Shown: piece by piece, positions 34,042-45,661 of the stretch
How the letters are laid out: each line of letters opens with the position of its first letter
How positions within the stretch are numbered: position 1 is the stretch's first letter
DNA from: JBGPTF01 sp041490445
Lineage (GTDB): Bacteria > Acidobacteriota > Terriglobia > Acidiferrales > UBA7541
Assembly: GCA_041490445.1 (NCBI GenBank)
Contig: JBGPTF010000005.1
Span: forward strand, 124,001-188,000
Reading direction: 5' to 3'
Length of the DNA: 64,000 bases
Position numbers and translations under genes: made by a program
The notes under the pieces: generated by a model
Seen by the model: only the letters and a program-made list of their open reading frames with translations
Databases searched by the model: none
What the model was told of the DNA's origin: nothing

Positions 34042-36465
34042 CTACTCATAGCGGAGGGCTACCAAAGGATCCACCCGAGCGGCGCGCCTTGCAGGGATGA
34101 GGCAGGCCATTGTGGCGACAACAATCAGCAACGCGGAGATACCGGCATATGTCGCGGGGTCTGTCGAGCGAACGCTGAAGAGCAGGCTTTGGAGGTAACG
34201 GGTGAAGGCAAATGCACCCGCGAGACCCGTGACTACACCGAAAAAGGTAAGCGCCAGCCCCTGTCCCACGACCAGCCTAAGGATATTCCCCGGACTTGCG
34301 CCCAAGGCGACGCGGATGCCGATTTCGCTGGTGCGCTGCGCCACATCAAAACTGATGACGCCGTACACTCCGACGGTCGCCAGGATGAACGCGAGCCCAC
34401 CGAACGATCCGATCAGGAACGTGTTGAAACGCGGCTGGGCGAGGGAGTCGGAAAGCAAGTCCGTCATCGGCTTGATCCGATTCGGCTGTTCCGTCGGGTC
34501 CACGGATTGGATCGCTTCGCGCACGGCGGAGACGACACTCAACGGATCACCGGCGGTCCGAATGAACAGATACATGCCGGGGAAAGGGCTCTGCACGTAG
34601 GGAACGTAAACTTGCGGGTCCGCGGGCGCGCCGAGGCCTTCATACTTGGTGTCGCCGACGACGCCGACGATCTTTCGCGACACACCGGCCAATTGGACCC
34701 TTTGTCCCAGGGGATCCTGTCCCGAGAAGAATTGCTGGGCAATTGTCTGATTGATGATTGCAACATTGGGAGAGGTGTTTGAATCCGCATCGGTGAAGAG
34801 GCGCCCGCGCAGCAAGGGGACGCCGAGGGCTTCCAGGTAGCCCGGCGTCATCGGAAGATACAGAGCGGTGAGTTGTTGCCCCGGAGGAGGGGCAGGGCGC
34901 CCTTCAATCTGGAAACTATCCACGCGCTGGATGACGGCTGGGGGCTGACTAGTGCAAGCGCCGGCCTGTGAGACGCCGGGAAGCGCGCGGATTCGTTGCA
35001 GTACCTGGTCGAAAAAAGCAATCTGCTGTTCGGGCTGCTTGTAGTGGATGAAACTGAGGTTCACATCCATCGTGAGCAAGTGGTCAGGGTTGAACCCAGG
35101 ATTCACATCCGACAGGCGGACAAAACTCTTCAATAAGAGGCCGGAAGCAACTAGTAAAACGAAGGCCACGGCGATTTCTCCGACCACGAGCAAGCTGCGC
35201 GTGCGCCGTGCACGCAGATGCCCCGCGCTACCCCGTCCGCCTTCGCGCAGCGATTCGTTCAAGTTGAGTTTGCGCGCGCGGAGAGAAGGGGCGAGGCCGG
35301 ACAGGATGCTGGTCAGCAGGGAAATCGCCAACGTGAAGAAAAGCGCCCAACCGTCCACTGCCACGCTCTCGAGGCGAGGGATGTCCCGGGGAATCAGAGG
35401 AAGCAATGTGCCGACGCCCAAGAAGGCAAGCAACAATCCAGCGCCTCCGCCGGCCGCGGAAAGGAGAACGCTTTCCGTGAGCATCTGACGGAAGAGCCGG
35501 GCCTGGCTGGCACCCAATGCGCGGCGTACCGCGATTTCACGGTCGCGCGCCGACATCCTTGCAAGCATCAGATTCGCCACATTGGCGCAGGCGATCAGCA
35601 GAATGAATCCGACGGCAGCGAGCAAGACGAGCAGAGCCGGCTGGATGTCGCCCAGGATTTGCTTTCGCAGGGGTACGAGCCGTACGGTGACATCGGTGTT
35701 GGAATCGGGATAGGCCCTGGCAAGCTGCTCGGCGATCGCCGACATTTCCGTCGCAGCCCGGGGCAGCGATACGCCCTGCTTCAGGCGGGCGACGATCCGG
35801 TAACCGTGCAGCGAGCGATTGTTGATCCAATCACCGATCGTCGAGTTTCCTGTGTTGCCGTAGATCATGGCGAAGCTGCACCAGAGCTCAATTTCGGGCG
35901 TGGGGAAATGGAAGGAGCGCGGCATGACGCCGACGATCGTGTAGGGTTCATCGTTGAGCACTATCGTCTTGCCGAGCACGCTCGAGCTGGCGCCGTAACG
36001 GCGATGCCAGATGCTATCGCTCAGCACGACGACGTGCTCCCGATCGTCCTCGGGAAGAAGCGTGCGGCCGAGCTCGGGTTTGACGCCCATCACCGGAAAA
36101 AAATCGGGCGTCACGATGGCGGCGCGCGTCTGGTCGGGACCTTCGTTGCCGGTGATGTTGAATCGGTTGAAGGCGTAGGCGGCTACACCTTTGAAGACGC
36201 GGTTCTGGTCCTTCAAGTCGCGGAAATCCGGCAGAGACGTGGGATACAGAACAGCCGGCTGCTTCACGTTTCCTTCCCAGACACCAACCAGGCGGTCCGG
36301 TTCGTGGTAGGGCAGCGGACGGAACAATACGGCATCCACGACGCTGAAAATGGCAGTGTTCGCGCCGATTCCCAAAGCGAGCGTCAGCACGGCTACCGCC
36401 GTGAAGCCACGGCTCTTGGCGAGCATCCGGATGCCATATCGCAAATCCTGCCAGAACGTCCCCAT
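34042..36465 (-). CDS. ADOP family ABC permease (MacB/FtsX type), copy 3
   Basis: 807 residues from ATG 36465 (GGAGGT, 6-nt spacing). N-terminus MGTFWQDLRYGIRMLAKSRG, TM1 F-T-A-V-A-V-L-T-L-A-L-G-I-G-A-N-T, MacB-like periplasmic domain (about 50-265), FtsX core with LAAVGFILLIACANVANLML and R-E-I-A-V-R-R-A-L-G-A-S, a second periplasmic domain and C-terminal TM triplet ending DPLVALRYE. It is 77 bp downstream of copy 4. Together with the ATPase at 39133 and the fusion protein at 39907 it makes a second, more MacAB-like export set. Confidence 0.92.
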   Translation of the reverse strand: MGTFWQDLRYGIRMLAKSRGFTAVAVLTLALGIGANTAIFSVVDAVLFRPLPYHEPDRLVGVWEGNVKQPAVLYPTSLPDFRDLKDQNRVFKGVAAYAFNRFNITGNEGPDQTRAAIVTPDFFPVMGVKPELGRTLLPEDDREHVVVLSDSIWHRRYGASSSVLGKTIVLNDEPYTIVGVMPRSFHFPTPEIELWCSFAMIYGNTGNSTIGDWINNRSLHGYRIVARLKQGVSLPRAATEMSAIAEQLARAYPDSNTDVTVRLVPLRKQILGDIQPALLVLLAAVGFILLIACANVANLMLARMSARDREIAVRRALGASQARLFRQMLTESVLLSAAGGGAGLLLAFLGVGTLLPLIPRDIPRLESVAVDGWALFFTLAISLLTSILSGLAPSLRARKLNLNESLREGGRGSAGHLRARRTRSLLVVGEIAVAFVLLVASGLLLKSFVRLSDVNPGFNPDHLLTMDVNLSFIHYKQPEQQIAFFDQVLQRIRALPGVSQAGACTSQPPAVIQRVDSFQIEGRPAPPPGQQLTALYLPMTPGYLEALGVPLLRGRLFTDADSNTSPNVAIINQTIAQQFFSGQDPLGQRVQLAGVSRKIVGVVGDTKYEGLGAPADPQVYVPYVQSPFPGMYLFIRTAGDPLSVVSAVREAIQSVDPTEQPNRIKPMTDLLSDSLAQPRFNTFLIGSFGGLAFILATVGVYGVISFDVAQRTSEIGIRVALGASPGNILRLVVGQGLALTFFGVVTGLAGAFAFTRYLQSLLFSVRSTDPATYAGISALLIVVATMACLIPARRAARVDPLVALRYE

Positions 36466-36542
36466 CGGCACACCTCCGCGACAGTTGGTTGAAGGATTAG
36501 ACGGGGGAAGCCGCAATCGGTCGTGAATGAATTTTCCGGATT

Positions 36543-38954
36543 CTACTCGTAGCGCAACGCAACCATCGGATCGACGCGCATGGCGCGCCGCGCCGGGATG
36601 TAACAGGCCGCGAGTGCAACCAGCGCCAGCAGCACGGGCACGGCGGCGAGGATTTGCGGGTCGGCTGCGCTGGTCTGGAACAGCAGCGCGCCGATAAGCT
36701 TCGGCAGGGCAAACGCGCCGACCATCCCGATTCCCAGGCCGGTGACTGCAAGGAGCATTCCCTGGCGGACGACAAGCCGCAGGATGTCGTTTTCGTGAGC
36801 GCCGAGCGCCATGCGGATGCCGATTTCGTGAGTGCGCTGGCTGACGGTGAAAGACATCACGCCGTAAAGCCCGATGCCGGCCAGCAGCAGCGCGAGTCCG
36901 GCAAAGACGCCGATGAGCATGACGGCCAGGCGGCGCGGCGCGACGTTTTGCGCGACGAGGTCTTCCATAGTGCTGATATTGAAGATGGGCACGTCGGGAT
37001 CGACCGCGAGCACCGCATCGCGCATTCGGGGAGACAAGCTGGCGGGGTCGCCGGTGGTGCGCACGACGAGAGTGAAGGCGTTGATGGGGTCCTGCTCATA
37101 AGGGAGATAGGTCTCGACGCGCGAAGGCTGATCGACGCCGTAATTCTTCACGTGTGCAACCACGCCGACCACGGTGCGCCAGGGATCGTCTGGATCGCCG
37201 ACGCGGACGCGCTTGCCGAGGGGGTCATCGTGGGGCCAATAGGCGCGCACGAAGGTTTCGTCCACAATGCAGACCGGCTGCGAGTCCGGGCTGTCGAGTT
37301 CGGTGAAGACGCGGCCCCGGAGCAGGCGGACGCCCATGGCGCGGAAATAGTCGGAGCTGACGCGCGTGATGTCGGTCGAGGCACGCTGGCCGGGCGGCAG
37401 AACGGGACGGCCTTCGACGTCGAAGCCCGTCTGCCAGTGGCCGAGCAGCGGCAAGGTCGAGCCGGCGGCTTCGACACCGGGCACGGCGCGGACCTTTTCG
37501 AGTGTCTGCTCGATGAATGCGCGGATCCTGGGCGGTTCGCCATATTTGGTCCGCGGCAGGGAAATCGAAGCCGTCAGAACGCCGGAGGCGCGGAAGCCAG
37601 GATCGGCATCGAGCACACGGGAGAAGCTTTTCAGCATCAGGCCTGCGCCGAGCAGGAGCAGCAAGGCAAGCGAAACTTCGGAAACCACCAGCGCGCTGCG
37701 CATGCGGTGGCGTCCCATGCCGGCGCCAGCGCGGCCGCCTTCTTTCAGCGCATCGTGCACGTCCGGGCGCGAGGCCTGCCAGGCCGGCACAAGTCCAAAG
37801 ATGATCCCTGTGAGCAGCGAGACAGCAGCAGTGAAGGCCAGCACTGTCCCGTTCAGGCCCACTTCATCGAGCCGGGGAACGCTGTCGGGGGGAATGGCGG
37901 CCATCAGGCCCTTGACGCCCGCAAAGGCCAGGCCGATGGCAACCGCGCCGCCAACCAGAGCGAGCAGAAGGCTTTCGGTGAGCACCTGACGCAGCTGGCG
38001 AGCGCGTCCGGCACCCAGCGCGGTGCGGATGGCGAATTCGCGTTCGCGGCCCGAGGCGCGCGCCAGCAGCAGATTGGCGACGTTGGCGCAGGCGATCAAG
38101 AGCACAAAGCCGACAGCTCCGAGCAGCACCAGCAATGGCTGGCGCAGAGGGCCAACGATCGCGGTTTGCACCGGTTCGAGCGTCATGCTCTGCGGGGCGT
38201 TGCTCTGAGGGTATTCCTGGGCCAGGCGATGTGCGATGGAGACTATCTGCGAGCGCGCCTGTTCGACTGTGGTGCCAGGCTTGAGCCGACCGATGACATA
38301 GATTCCGGGATGGTTGCCGCGGCGCTGAGGTCCGCCGAGTTGGTCTTCCAGGCGGCCCATCGAGGTCCACAGGTCCACCTGCTGCCAGAGGGCGCTGGGA
38401 AACGCGGGCAGCACGCCGATGACAGTGTAAGCCTCGTCGTTGAGCGTCAGCACCTTGCCAACGACGGCAGGATCGCGGCCGAATTGGCGGTTCCAGAAAC
38501 CTTCACTGAGCAGCACAACGCGCTCGGCGCCGGTCTTGTCTTCGGATGGATTGAAAGTGCGACCGGCGATGGACTTGACGCCGATGGTGGGGAAGAAGCC
38601 GGAGGTTACCTGGCGGCCATTCAGCCGCTGAGGTTCGCCCGAGCCGGTGAGGATGTAGCTGTTGGCGCGAAAAGCGGTGACGCTGGAAAAAACGGTGTTC
38701 TGGTCGCCGACGTCGTTGAAGTCGGCGACCGAGAAACTCATGTTCGGCACCTGCTGGGACCATTCGGTGAGGAAGACGAGCCGGTTGGCCTGCGGGAAAG
38801 GCAGCGGGCGGAGGAGCACGGCGTATACGACGCTGAAGATGGCGGTATTCGCGCCGATGCCGAGCGCGAGGGTCAAAACGGCCACGGCCGTGAACCCCGG
38901 ACTCCTTCGCAGCATGCGCAGGCCGTAGCGGATGTCTTGCCAGAATGTGCCCAT
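36543..38954 (-). CDS. ADOP family ABC permease (MacB/FtsX type), copy 4
   Basis: 803 residues from ATG 38954 (GAGGAGG upstream). N-terminus MGTFWQDIRYGLRMLRRSPG, then the standard order of TM1, periplasmic domain, FtsX core (VGFVLLIACANVANLLLARA, R-E-F-A-I-R-T-A-L-G-A-G), periplasmic domain and last TM triplet ending DPMVALRYE. It lies between the ATPase gene (178-bp gap) and copy 3. Copies 3 and 4 share the MGTFWQD start and differ from the METLWQD start of copies 1 and 2, so the two sets look like separate pairs. Confidence 0.92.
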   Translation of the reverse strand: MGTFWQDIRYGLRMLRRSPGFTAVAVLTLALGIGANTAIFSVVYAVLLRPLPFPQANRLVFLTEWSQQVPNMSFSVADFNDVGDQNTVFSSVTAFRANSYILTGSGEPQRLNGRQVTSGFFPTIGVKSIAGRTFNPSEDKTGAERVVLLSEGFWNRQFGRDPAVVGKVLTLNDEAYTVIGVLPAFPSALWQQVDLWTSMGRLEDQLGGPQRRGNHPGIYVIGRLKPGTTVEQARSQIVSIAHRLAQEYPQSNAPQSMTLEPVQTAIVGPLRQPLLVLLGAVGFVLLIACANVANLLLARASGREREFAIRTALGAGRARQLRQVLTESLLLALVGGAVAIGLAFAGVKGLMAAIPPDSVPRLDEVGLNGTVLAFTAAVSLLTGIIFGLVPAWQASRPDVHDALKEGGRAGAGMGRHRMRSALVVSEVSLALLLLLGAGLMLKSFSRVLDADPGFRASGVLTASISLPRTKYGEPPRIRAFIEQTLEKVRAVPGVEAAGSTLPLLGHWQTGFDVEGRPVLPPGQRASTDITRVSSDYFRAMGVRLLRGRVFTELDSPDSQPVCIVDETFVRAYWPHDDPLGKRVRVGDPDDPWRTVVGVVAHVKNYGVDQPSRVETYLPYEQDPINAFTLVVRTTGDPASLSPRMRDAVLAVDPDVPIFNISTMEDLVAQNVAPRRLAVMLIGVFAGLALLLAGIGLYGVMSFTVSQRTHEIGIRMALGAHENDILRLVVRQGMLLAVTGLGIGMVGAFALPKLIGALLFQTSAADPQILAAVPVLLALVALAACYIPARRAMRVDPMVALRYE

Positions 38955-39132
38955 TTCTATCCTCCTCAGACCTTGCGTTTTTTCCGCAAGAATCTTTTAC
39001 GGGCAATGATTCGGCACCATCGCCTCATCGAAAAGCTGAAGACACACCACGACGCACGAGTCGGCACACAAGAAACCGGAATTCAAAGAAAATAGCCTTC
39101 GTCCGGGAGTTCAATCCCCAGTTTTCGCGCTC

Positions 39133-39846
39133 TTACACGGATTCTGTGCGAGCTCCCAGGGTTTCTTCGACGATGCGTCCGTCGAAGAGATGGATGGTGC
39201 GATCGGCGATGCTGGCGTAGCGCGGATCGTGCGTCACCATGCAAATCGTCGCGCCTTCGCGGTGGAGCTGTTGCAACAACTCGATCACTGCCTCGCTGTT
39301 TTTTGAGTCTAGGTTGCCGGTCGGCTCGTCCGCCAGCAGGATCGAAGGCCGGCCCACGAGTGCGCGGGCGACGGCAACGCGCTGTTGCTGACCGCCCGAT
39401 AGTTGCGAGGGATAATGCTTCATCCGGTGCGCCATGCCGACGCGCTCCAGCACTTCCTGCACGCGTTTCTTGCGTTCGGCGCCGGGCATGCTCCGGTAGG
39501 TGAGAGGCAACTCGACGTTTTCGAAGACCGTCAAGTCGCCGATCAAATTGAATGCCTGAAAGATGAAGCCGATCTCGCGATTGCGAATCCGCGTGCGGTC
39601 CGACAGCGATAGATTTGCCACCGGCTGGGTGTTGATCCAGTAGTTGCCATCGGACGGGGAATCAAGCAGGCCGAGAATCGAGAGCAGCGTGGATTTGCCG
39701 CAGCCGGAAGGCCCGGCGATCGACAGGAATTCGCCCTTCTGGATTTCGAGATGCACGCCGGCGAGCGCGTGCGTTTCCACTTCGTCCGTGTAGAAGACTT
39801 TGGTGACCCCTTCGAGTCGAATCAGAGCTTCCGCTGGGTTGTTCAT
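39133..39846 (-). CDS. ABC transporter ATP-binding protein (MacB/LolD type), set 2
   Basis: 237 residues from ATG 39846 (AAAAGGAG, 6-nt spacing). Walker A GPSGCGKST, Q-loop F-I-F-Q-A-F-N-L-I-G, signature LSGGQQQRVAVARAL, Walker B ILLADEPTGNLD and H-loop MVTHD are intact. Upstream lies the membrane fusion protein (60-bp gap), downstream the two ADOP permeases. This gives the order MacA-like, ATPase, permease, permease, with the ATPase separated from the permeases rather than fused as in MacB. Confidence 0.95.
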   Translation of the reverse strand: MNNPAEALIRLEGVTKVFYTDEVETHALAGVHLEIQKGEFLSIAGPSGCGKSTLLSILGLLDSPSDGNYWINTQPVANLSLSDRTRIRNREIGFIFQAFNLIGDLTVFENVELPLTYRSMPGAERKKRVQEVLERVGMAHRMKHYPSQLSGGQQQRVAVARALVGRPSILLADEPTGNLDSKNSEAVIELLQQLHREGATICMVTHDPRYASIADRTIHLFDGRIVEETLGARTESV

Positions 39847-39906
39847 GCCGTCTCCTTTTCCTGAATACCTATACGTCTCCAATCCACTCGCGGTTCCCTA
39901 CGGCGT

Positions 39907-41169
39907 CTACTTGAGTCGAATGCGATCGAAATTGTCCCAGGCCGACATGTCGGAAAGAATGACGGTGTCTCCGACCTGAAGCCCTTGGCGGATCTCTACG
40001 GTATTCACCGACGTGCGGCCCAATTTCACCTGAACGCGCACCGCCTCCGCCGCATCGTTCCACGGCCCCATGGTCTTGAACAGACCGACTGTGGAGTCTG
40101 CCTCCCCGTGCACGGGCCGGCCGACGAAAAGCACATCGGCGAGGCGTTCGATTTCGACGGTGCCTTCCACGCTGAGGTCCGGCCGCGCACCAGACGGCAG
40201 CGGACCATCGAGCGCGACGTCCACCGTCACCGTGCCATTTTGCACGGAGGGATCGATGCGCGTGACATGGCCCGGAATGACTCCGTTGTGCGTGTCCACC
40301 GTGGCCTTCTGGCCGATCTGCACGTCTTTCGCCTGCGTTTCCGCGATCTTCAATTGCGCCTTCAGATGGGTGGGCTGCGCCACCCGGGCCAGAATTGTGC
40401 CTGGCGCCACCTGCTGTCCGACTTCGACGTCGAGTTCCTGTAACACGCCGTCAATGCCGGGCTGGACGCGCAGTTCATTCCTCTGTTCATGCTTCAGCTT
40501 CGCCAGGGCGCGCTGCTGTTCGACCCTCGATTGCTGCACCGCGAGCTGCGCCTCAACGGACTTTGCAAAGGTTTCCACCTGCTTCTCGGCGATCTCGTTC
40601 TGTTTTTCCAGTTCTTCAGCGCTGACTTTTGACAACCGATAGACCACGTTCGAGGTCAAGCCCAGCTTGAAAAGTTCCGCGTTCGTGTCCGCCTGAATCC
40701 TTGCCTGGTGGTAGCTCGAACGCACCCCAGCCGCCTTCGCGCGCTGGTCCATTACCTGGTTTTCGAGTTGCGCCTTCAAGTTGTTGTATTCCGCTTCGGC
40801 GCCCTTCAATTGGTACTCGGCGTCCACGGTCGCTTGTTCGAGTTGCGGGTTGCTCAAGACGAGGAACACAGTGTCCTTTTTCACGTTGACACCGGGGAGC
40901 AAGAGCCGCTCCTCCACTTTGCCGTCCGTCGCCGCTGGAATGATTCGAATCGTCTCCGGCACTAGAGTCCCCAGGCCGCGCACTTCCCGAAGCATAGGCC
41001 CGCGTTGCACCACACCGGGCCACATCGTCGCTTTGTCCACACTCGGGGCGGCTGGCTTGAGCCGCGACAGACCGACGGTCACCAACGGAACTAAAATGAG
41101 CACGCCGGCTGCGTAGGCAGCTCTGCGAATGTTCTTGTTTCGTTTGGCTTGGGGCCGAGCAATATCCAC
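39907..41169 (-). CDS. Periplasmic adaptor / membrane fusion protein (HlyD/MacA type)
   Basis: 420 residues from GTG 41169 (GAGGA about 10 nt upstream). One N-terminal TM anchor (about 17-35, AAYAAGVLILVPLVTVGL). Lipoyl-like half motif at about 75-110 (TDGKVEERLLLPGVNVKKD) and its partner at about 250-275 (IDGVLQELDVEVGQQVAPGT) flank a long alpha-helical coiled coil (about 115-240). A beta-barrel (about 280-360) and a membrane-proximal domain follow. It bridges the inner-membrane ABC complex to an outer-membrane channel. No TolC-like gene is in the window. It is the first gene of the set-2 export operon. Confidence 0.92.
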   Translation of the reverse strand: MDIARPQAKRNKNIRRAAYAAGVLILVPLVTVGLSRLKPAAPSVDKATMWPGVVQRGPMLREVRGLGTLVPETIRIIPAATDGKVEERLLLPGVNVKKDTVFLVLSNPQLEQATVDAEYQLKGAEAEYNNLKAQLENQVMDQRAKAAGVRSSYHQARIQADTNAELFKLGLTSNVVYRLSKVSAEELEKQNEIAEKQVETFAKSVEAQLAVQQSRVEQQRALAKLKHEQRNELRVQPGIDGVLQELDVEVGQQVAPGTILARVAQPTHLKAQLKIAETQAKDVQIGQKATVDTHNGVIPGHVTRIDPSVQNGTVTVDVALDGPLPSGARPDLSVEGTVEIERLADVLFVGRPVHGEADSTVGLFKTMGPWNDAAEAVRVQVKLGRTSVNTVEIRQGLQVGDTVILSDMSAWDNFDRIRLK

Positions 41170-41645
41170 GATTCTGAGTCCTCGCCAGTATCATGGACGC
41201 AAATCCGGGGCCGTGTCCAGCACATCTCCAAGTCATTGAGTTTCATTATTTTAGGAACGACTCATGAAGTCACTCGCGCATCATTCTTGCCCGCTCGTGG
41301 GATTCCAATGTCCCAAGAGCGGACACTGAAAATGGCCTATTTTGAGCTTGCCAACGGCACGCGCAGGCGAACTCCACCCACCTCGCTTATTTAAGACGTA
41401 CAATCAGCGGAATAGTCTCTTGAGATTCTGGAGCGATCGGCGGCGAACCGTGGTCGTGCGTTCTGCGACGAAATCGGCCTGGACATTATGCAGACAAAGG
41501 GGAGTCGGGCCGACATCGAAGCGCCACCGCTCCCCGAAGCTTCACGGGTTTTTGTAGTTGCAAAAGGCGTGAAAGACTCGGACACAAGGTCACCCTCGAT
41601 CCCTTGACCCGGGTGGCGTGAACTTATTTTCGTAGGAGTGATTCC
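41170..41645. other. Intergenic stretch upstream of the export operon
   Basis: About 475 bases, minus-strand leader of the adaptor gene and 3' side of typA. On the minus strand a TAAAAT box (41253-41248) could be a -10 element, but no good -35 partner was seen. Open frames here are not gene-like. Confidence 0.4.
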
Positions 41646-43484
41646 TTACGATTCGCTGGTGACCTGGCTGGCGCGAATTTCCTGCCAACGGCGAGGGCGC
41701 TTCTTGGTGTCGAGAACCTTTTTGCGCAGACGGATGGATTTCGGAGTGACTTCCACATATTCGTCGTCGGCGATAAATTCGATGGCCTGCTCAAGCGTAA
41801 GCGCACGATGGGGAATCAGCCGGATCGCTTCATCGGCAGTGGAAGCGCGCATGTTGGTCTGCTTCTTTTCCTTGGTGATGTTCACGTCCATATCGGACTC
41901 GCGCGCGTTTTCGCCGACGATCATTCCCTCGTAAACCTCGGTTCCGGGACAGGTGAACAGCTCGCCGCGTTCCTGCAGGTTCCAGATCGCGAACGCGGTG
42001 GCCTGCCCGGGCCGGTCGGCGACCAACGCCCCGGTCGGGCGCGACGCCATTTCGCCCGCATATTCCGTCCAGCCCTCGAGCAGAGAATGGAGCAGCGCGG
42101 TGCCGCGTGTTTCCGTGAGCAATTGGCCGCGGAGCCCGATCAGCCCGCGCGACGGGATCGTGAATTCGAGCCGCACACGGCCCGAGCCGTGGTTCACCAT
42201 TTTCGCCATCGTACCGCGGCGGCTGCCCAGCGTTTCGATCACGATGCCGATGTAGTTTTCCGGGCAATCAATCACCAGCCGTTCGAGCGGTTCGAGGCGC
42301 CGGCCGTTCTCCGTATGCACCACGATTTCGGGTTTGCCCACCGCCAATTCGTAGCCCTCGCGCCGCATGGTTTCGATCAGGATGGCGAGTTGCAGTTCGC
42401 CGCGGCCCAGCACGCGGAAGGAATCGGTGGTGTCTGCGTCCTCGACGCGGATGGAAACATTCGTCAGCAGCTCTTTATGCAGGCGGTCGCGCAGGTCGCG
42501 CGAGGTAAGGAATTGTCCGTCGCGGCCGGCGAGCGGCGAAGTGTTCACCGTGAAAACCATCGCGAGGGTAGGCTCGTCGATCGTGAGCGGTTCGAGCGGC
42601 GCCGGGCGCTCGAGGTCGGTGATGCTTTCGCCGATCTGGATGCCTTCGACACCGGCAATGGCGACAATGTCGCCGGCAAAGACTTCCTGGGCATCGTCGC
42701 GCTCGAGCCCGCGAAAGGTGAACAGCTTCGTGATCTTTGTCGGCTGGAGCGCACCCGAGAGCTTCACGATGCCGACGTCGGCGCCGCGCGGCAACGTGCC
42801 GCTGAAGACGCGGGCGATTGCGATGCGGCCGAGATAATCGCTGTAGTCGAGATTGGTCACTTGGATCTGAAGCGCGCCGGCGGGATCGCCGGTCGGCGCA
42901 GGAATGGCGGCCAGGATCGCGTCGAAGAGCGGCTGCAAAGTGGTCGAGGCATCATCAAGCGCGAGGTGTGCCACGCCGGTTCTCGCGTTCGTGTAGAGCA
43001 CGGAGAAGTCGAGCTGGTCTTCGGTGGCGTCGAGGTCGATGAACAGGTCGTAGATTTCGTCGAGCACGACTGCGGGGCGCGCGTCCGGGCGGTCAATTTT
43101 GTTCAGCACGACGATCGGCGGCAGCTTGGCGGCCAGCGCTTTTTGCAGGACGTATCGCGTTTGCGGGAGGGGGCCTTCGCTCGCGTCCACCAGCAGGAGG
43201 ACGCCGTCCACCATCCGCAGCGCGCGCTCCACTTCGCCGCCGAAGTCGCTGTGGCCGGGCGTGTCCACGATATTGATTTTCGTGTCGTGATAGAACAGCG
43301 CCGTATTCTTCGCCAGGATCGTGATGCCACGCTCGCGCTCCAGGTCGTTCGAGTCCATCACCCGTTCAACCAAGGTCTGATTCTCGCGGAAGATGCCGCT
43401 CTGGCGGAGCATGGCGTCCACCAGCGTGGTCTTGCCGTGGTCCACGTGGGCGATGATGGCGATATTGCGGATCGACTGGCGCAT
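41646..43484 (-). CDS. typA: Translational GTPase TypA/BipA
   Basis: 612 residues from ATG 43484; the further upstream frame lacks conservation. It is an EF-G-like ribosome-binding GTPase for stress and 50S assembly. G1 AHVDHGKTTLVDAML, switch RGITILAKNTAL, G3 DTPGHSDFGGEVER and G4 VLNKIDRPDARP are present. Domain II (about 200-290), the EF-G III and V-like domains and the TypA-specific C-terminus (LTPKSIRLRKKVL-like, ending near RKRPRR) follow. The order and length match the family. The leader carries an intrinsic-terminator-like hairpin at 43526-43556, described separately. Confidence 0.96.
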   Translation of the reverse strand: MRQSIRNIAIIAHVDHGKTTLVDAMLRQSGIFRENQTLVERVMDSNDLERERGITILAKNTALFYHDTKINIVDTPGHSDFGGEVERALRMVDGVLLLVDASEGPLPQTRYVLQKALAAKLPPIVVLNKIDRPDARPAVVLDEIYDLFIDLDATEDQLDFSVLYTNARTGVAHLALDDASTTLQPLFDAILAAIPAPTGDPAGALQIQVTNLDYSDYLGRIAIARVFSGTLPRGADVGIVKLSGALQPTKITKLFTFRGLERDDAQEVFAGDIVAIAGVEGIQIGESITDLERPAPLEPLTIDEPTLAMVFTVNTSPLAGRDGQFLTSRDLRDRLHKELLTNVSIRVEDADTTDSFRVLGRGELQLAILIETMRREGYELAVGKPEIVVHTENGRRLEPLERLVIDCPENYIGIVIETLGSRRGTMAKMVNHGSGRVRLEFTIPSRGLIGLRGQLLTETRGTALLHSLLEGWTEYAGEMASRPTGALVADRPGQATAFAIWNLQERGELFTCPGTEVYEGMIVGENARESDMDVNITKEKKQTNMRASTADEAIRLIPHRALTLEQAIEFIADDEYVEVTPKSIRLRKKVLDTKKRPRRWQEIRASQVTSES

Positions 43485-43525
43485 TCTGCTCTCGATGTTT
43501 GCCGTACGACTCGGTCCACCCAAAC

Positions 43526-43556
43526 AAAAAGGGCTGCAAGTGCGACCTTGCAGCCC
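43526..43556 (-). terminator. Intrinsic terminator-like hairpin in the typA leader
   Basis: Perfect 10-bp stem: GGGCTGCAAG (43531-43540) and CTTGCAGCCC (43547-43556) with a 6-base loop. On the minus strand it is followed by TTTTTGTTTG. It lies only about 42 bp upstream of the typA start and points the same way, with no minus-strand gene behind it. It may be an attenuator or the end of a small RNA. Confidence 0.7.
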
Positions 43557-43754
43557 TCGGGAAGCGTGTCAAAAGGCTCTACAAGTGCAACAAACGCAAA
43601 CCCAGTTTAGCAGGTTCGGGGAGGATTGGCCAGCAAAGCGGCCACGCGTGCCTCTTTCGCAGGATTCTCGATGCAAAAGCTTCTGCAGCGGGGTTAGTAT
43701 CCCGGCGATGCTTTGTGCGCGTCCCAACCGGGCGCAGAGGAGGGGGCAATCAGG

Positions 43755-45620
<1,866 letters not shown>

Positions 45621-45661
45621 AGGGCGCGGAAGCCGATTCTTATTTTCTTCGAGGAGCAACG

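Noticed and set aside
35218..39095. Two long plus-strand frames (424 and 813 codons) opposite the permeases
   Set aside because: They mirror the minus-strand ADOP genes, which have full family signatures; the plus frames are His/Gly/Glu-rich without conserved patterns.
41559..41574. Sigma-54-like site upstream of the adaptor gene (minus strand)
   Set aside because: Spacing and TTGCA half fit, but the nearly invariant GG of the -24 element is TT here, and it lies about 390 bp from the start.
41808..43610. 600-codon plus-strand frame opposite typA
   Set aside because: Antisense shadow of a clear TypA gene, with no ribosome binding site or domain.
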